Assembly (NCBI GenBank): GCA_017540085.1
Contig: JAFYBQ010000022.1
Coordinates: forward strand, 1-53,036
Source: Synergistaceae bacterium
GTDB lineage: Bacteria > Synergistota > Synergistia > Synergistales > Aminobacteriaceae
DNA length: 53,036 nt
Direction: 5' to 3'
Part shown: piece by piece, positions 52,269 to 53,036 of the stretch
Numbering within the stretch: position 1 is the first letter of the stretch
Layout: every line of letters begins with the position of its first letter
Notes under the pieces: model-generated
What the model was told of the DNA's origin: nothing
The model's input: the letters and a program-made list of their open reading frames with translations, nothing else
Database searches by the model: none
Made by a program: the position numbers and the translations under genes

Positions 52269-52361
52269 TGATTGACATTATCCTTTAATTTATCATACTG
52301 CTGTGAAATTTCAAAGAATGCGGGCTATAATCTCCCGTAACATTTTCAGGAGGCGTTAATC

Positions 52362-52508
52362 ATGACTGAGGTAGAAATTCTGCGGATGAGGCTTGAAGAA
52401 GTTACGCGGGAAAGGGACGAGCTTAGGTGGGAGCTTGAAGCTCTGAGGAGGACTCCCGCTCACACGTCAGAAGCCGTTGAAGAATGGTTTGAGCGCGGAT
52501 TCTACTAG
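52362..52508 (+). CDS. small coiled-coil protein, 48 residues
   Basis: ATG 52362 lies 7 bases after a strong AGGAGGCG, with TATAAT at 52326-52331. The product starts MTEVEILRMRLEEVTRERDE, a clear amphipathic helix or coiled coil, and ends EEWFERGFY before TAG. Codon use resembles the neighbours and the protein is cleanly spaced before the convergent gene. Function unknown. It may bind a partner protein through its helix. Confidence 0.65.
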   Translation: MTEVEILRMRLEEVTRERDELRWELEALRRTPAHTSEAVEEWFERGFY

Positions 52509-52510
52509 TA

Positions 52511-52755
52511 TCACTTCATGAGGAAGTCAGCCGCGATTTTTGCCGCGATATTCTCGAACCCCGTGAAGCCGTCCCGTGAATGAGGCACACAGACCCGGTG
52601 AATTTCTCGGCGGTCTGATATATCGGGAGAGTCTGAGCCGTCAATATATATTCGCGCCCTATGCTGTAGCTGTCAATCGTCAAATTCTCAGTCTCAGCGA
52701 AAACTGACCCTGCCATGAGCATAACAACAAACAGCACCGCAAATATTTTCCTCAT
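52511..52755 (-). pseudogene. small secreted protein gene, apparently frameshifted
   Basis: One frame (from ATG 52755) gives a signal peptide MRKIFAVLFVVMLMAGSVFA and the mature start ETENLTIDSYSIG. Around 52650-52665 a second frame reads on more convincingly: RIYIDGSDSPDISDRREIH, then RVCVPHSRDGFTGFENIA, then AAKIAADFLMK and a stop at 52511-52513. The first frame's own tail is Ser/Arg-rich and looks random. So a single-base change near the middle splits the gene. The intact product would be about 81 residues and secreted. No family recognised. Sequencing error is possible. Confidence 0.55.
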
Positions 52756-52911
52756 GAATTTTCCCTCCGTGTGAAAATTTCTGCATGAAGTATATATCCC
52801 TATGGCTGATTCATGAACAGCGGAATGATAGAATCTCAGTCAAAAACAGGAGGCATAGCTAGATAGGCAAATAGTATAAAACCGTGAGAAAAAGAGTTCT
52901 GAAAACCACAC

Positions 52912-52940
52912 TTGACAAAATTATAAAGGAGGGTTAATCT
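52912..52940 (+). promoter_or_regulatory. strong-looking -35/-10 promoter near the window end
   Basis: TTGACA (52912-52917), exactly 17 bases, then TAATCT (52935-52940). It is the only near-consensus -35/-10 pair that I found in the window. Predicted start is about 52947. Confidence 0.55.
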
Positions 52941-52946
52941 GCTGCG

Positions 52947-53036
52947 CAATGTCAGGTGCTGGACAGGCATTACCAATCCATAGAAATATGGCTACCTCCG
53001 GCTAGGGGGGAAGTTAAAGCCTCTGGACTGCTGAAC
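52947..53036 (+). ncRNA. possible structured RNA cut by the window edge
   Basis: No open frame of note follows the promoter. The sequence folds into CCATA-GAAA-TATGG (52978-52991) and CCTCC/GGGGG (52995-53009). It then has GGGGAAGTTAAAGCCTCTGG, which resembles the GGGAAGTTACGCCTTTGGA in the omega-RNA region of the IS607 element here. It may be the 5' part of a transposon-linked guide RNA (omega-RNA, HEARO type). Identification is tentative. Confidence 0.35.

Noticed and set aside
52860-53036. A second copy of the IS607 IStron at the window end
   Set aside because: Only a short motif is shared with the 17700 region. There is no group I core, recombinase or matching end sequence.
1-53036. CRISPR array or prophage
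   Set aside because: No regularly spaced repeats and no phage structural or lysis genes were seen. The IS607 recombinase is the only integrase-like gene.

Overview
The window reads as a piece of an anaerobic, diderm bacterial chromosome, most likely a gut or rumen member of the Synergistota. This placement is inferred from the gene mix and no database was searched. It combines outer-membrane export proteins (YjbH-like, SLBB/Wza-like) with Firmicutes-style gene clusters (trmFO; rpsF-ssb-rpsR-DUF2232; ispH next to an S1 protein), an Rnf complex, [FeFe]-hydrogenase maturases and scattered B12 genes. Base 1 lies in the 3' end of a 23S rRNA gene and the last bases look like the start of a structured RNA, so both edges may be assembly breaks at repeats.

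Layout: 1-283, end of an rRNA operon (23S tail, 5S, terminator). 377-5390, a frameshifted GmrSD-type restriction gene, a CitX-like transferase and a large lipoprotein esterase. 5459-8635, a tight run of tyrosine phosphatase, trmFO, cobJ and a DUF1311 protein. 8673-11015 (minus), rpsF-ssb-rpsR-DUF2232 and tRNA-Pro(GGG). 11045-15811 (minus), a polysaccharide-export module. 15960-17880, a chimeric mobile element. 17917-24892, purB, a glycosyltransferase, miaB, then cobQ/cobD and small enzymes on the minus strand. 24968-28831, a MATE-ATPase fusion, a TIM-barrel protein and a PAS-cyclase. 28898-32380 (minus), miaA-ispH-S1. 32514-35793, rhodanese, DegT aminotransferase, phosphoesterase and a small zinc-ribbon-like protein. 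35908-41084 (minus), complete rnfCDGEAB. 41238-43190, an orphan PIN-like membrane protein. 43287-46666, RecO-like, cobT, pncA, HAD, DUF308. 46789-52755, a poly-G gene, class I aldolase, hydG-hydF and small secreted proteins.

How the genes work together: Rnf couples ferredoxin oxidation to NAD+ reduction and an ion gradient, and HydG/HydF mature an [FeFe] hydrogenase that would share the ferredoxin pool. CobJ, CobQ, CobD and CobT cover corrin-ring methylation, amidation, the aminopropanol arm and lower-ligand activation. MiaA and MiaB act in sequence on A37 of tRNA, and TrmFO methylates U54.

The most interesting region is 15960-17880. It looks like an IStron: a group I intron core joined to an IS607-family element with an intact serine recombinase, a tnpB that has lost its whole nuclease domain in frame, and a retained omega-RNA-like 3' end. 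It sits co-directionally between a promoter and the purB start, so splicing of the purB leader is a testable prediction. Other notable points are a CobQ without its glutaminase domain, palindromic repeat insertions inside hydF and rnfE, a MATE transporter fused to a degenerate anti-sigma-type ATPase, the orphan PIN-like membrane protein, and a marked preference for extended -10 promoters.
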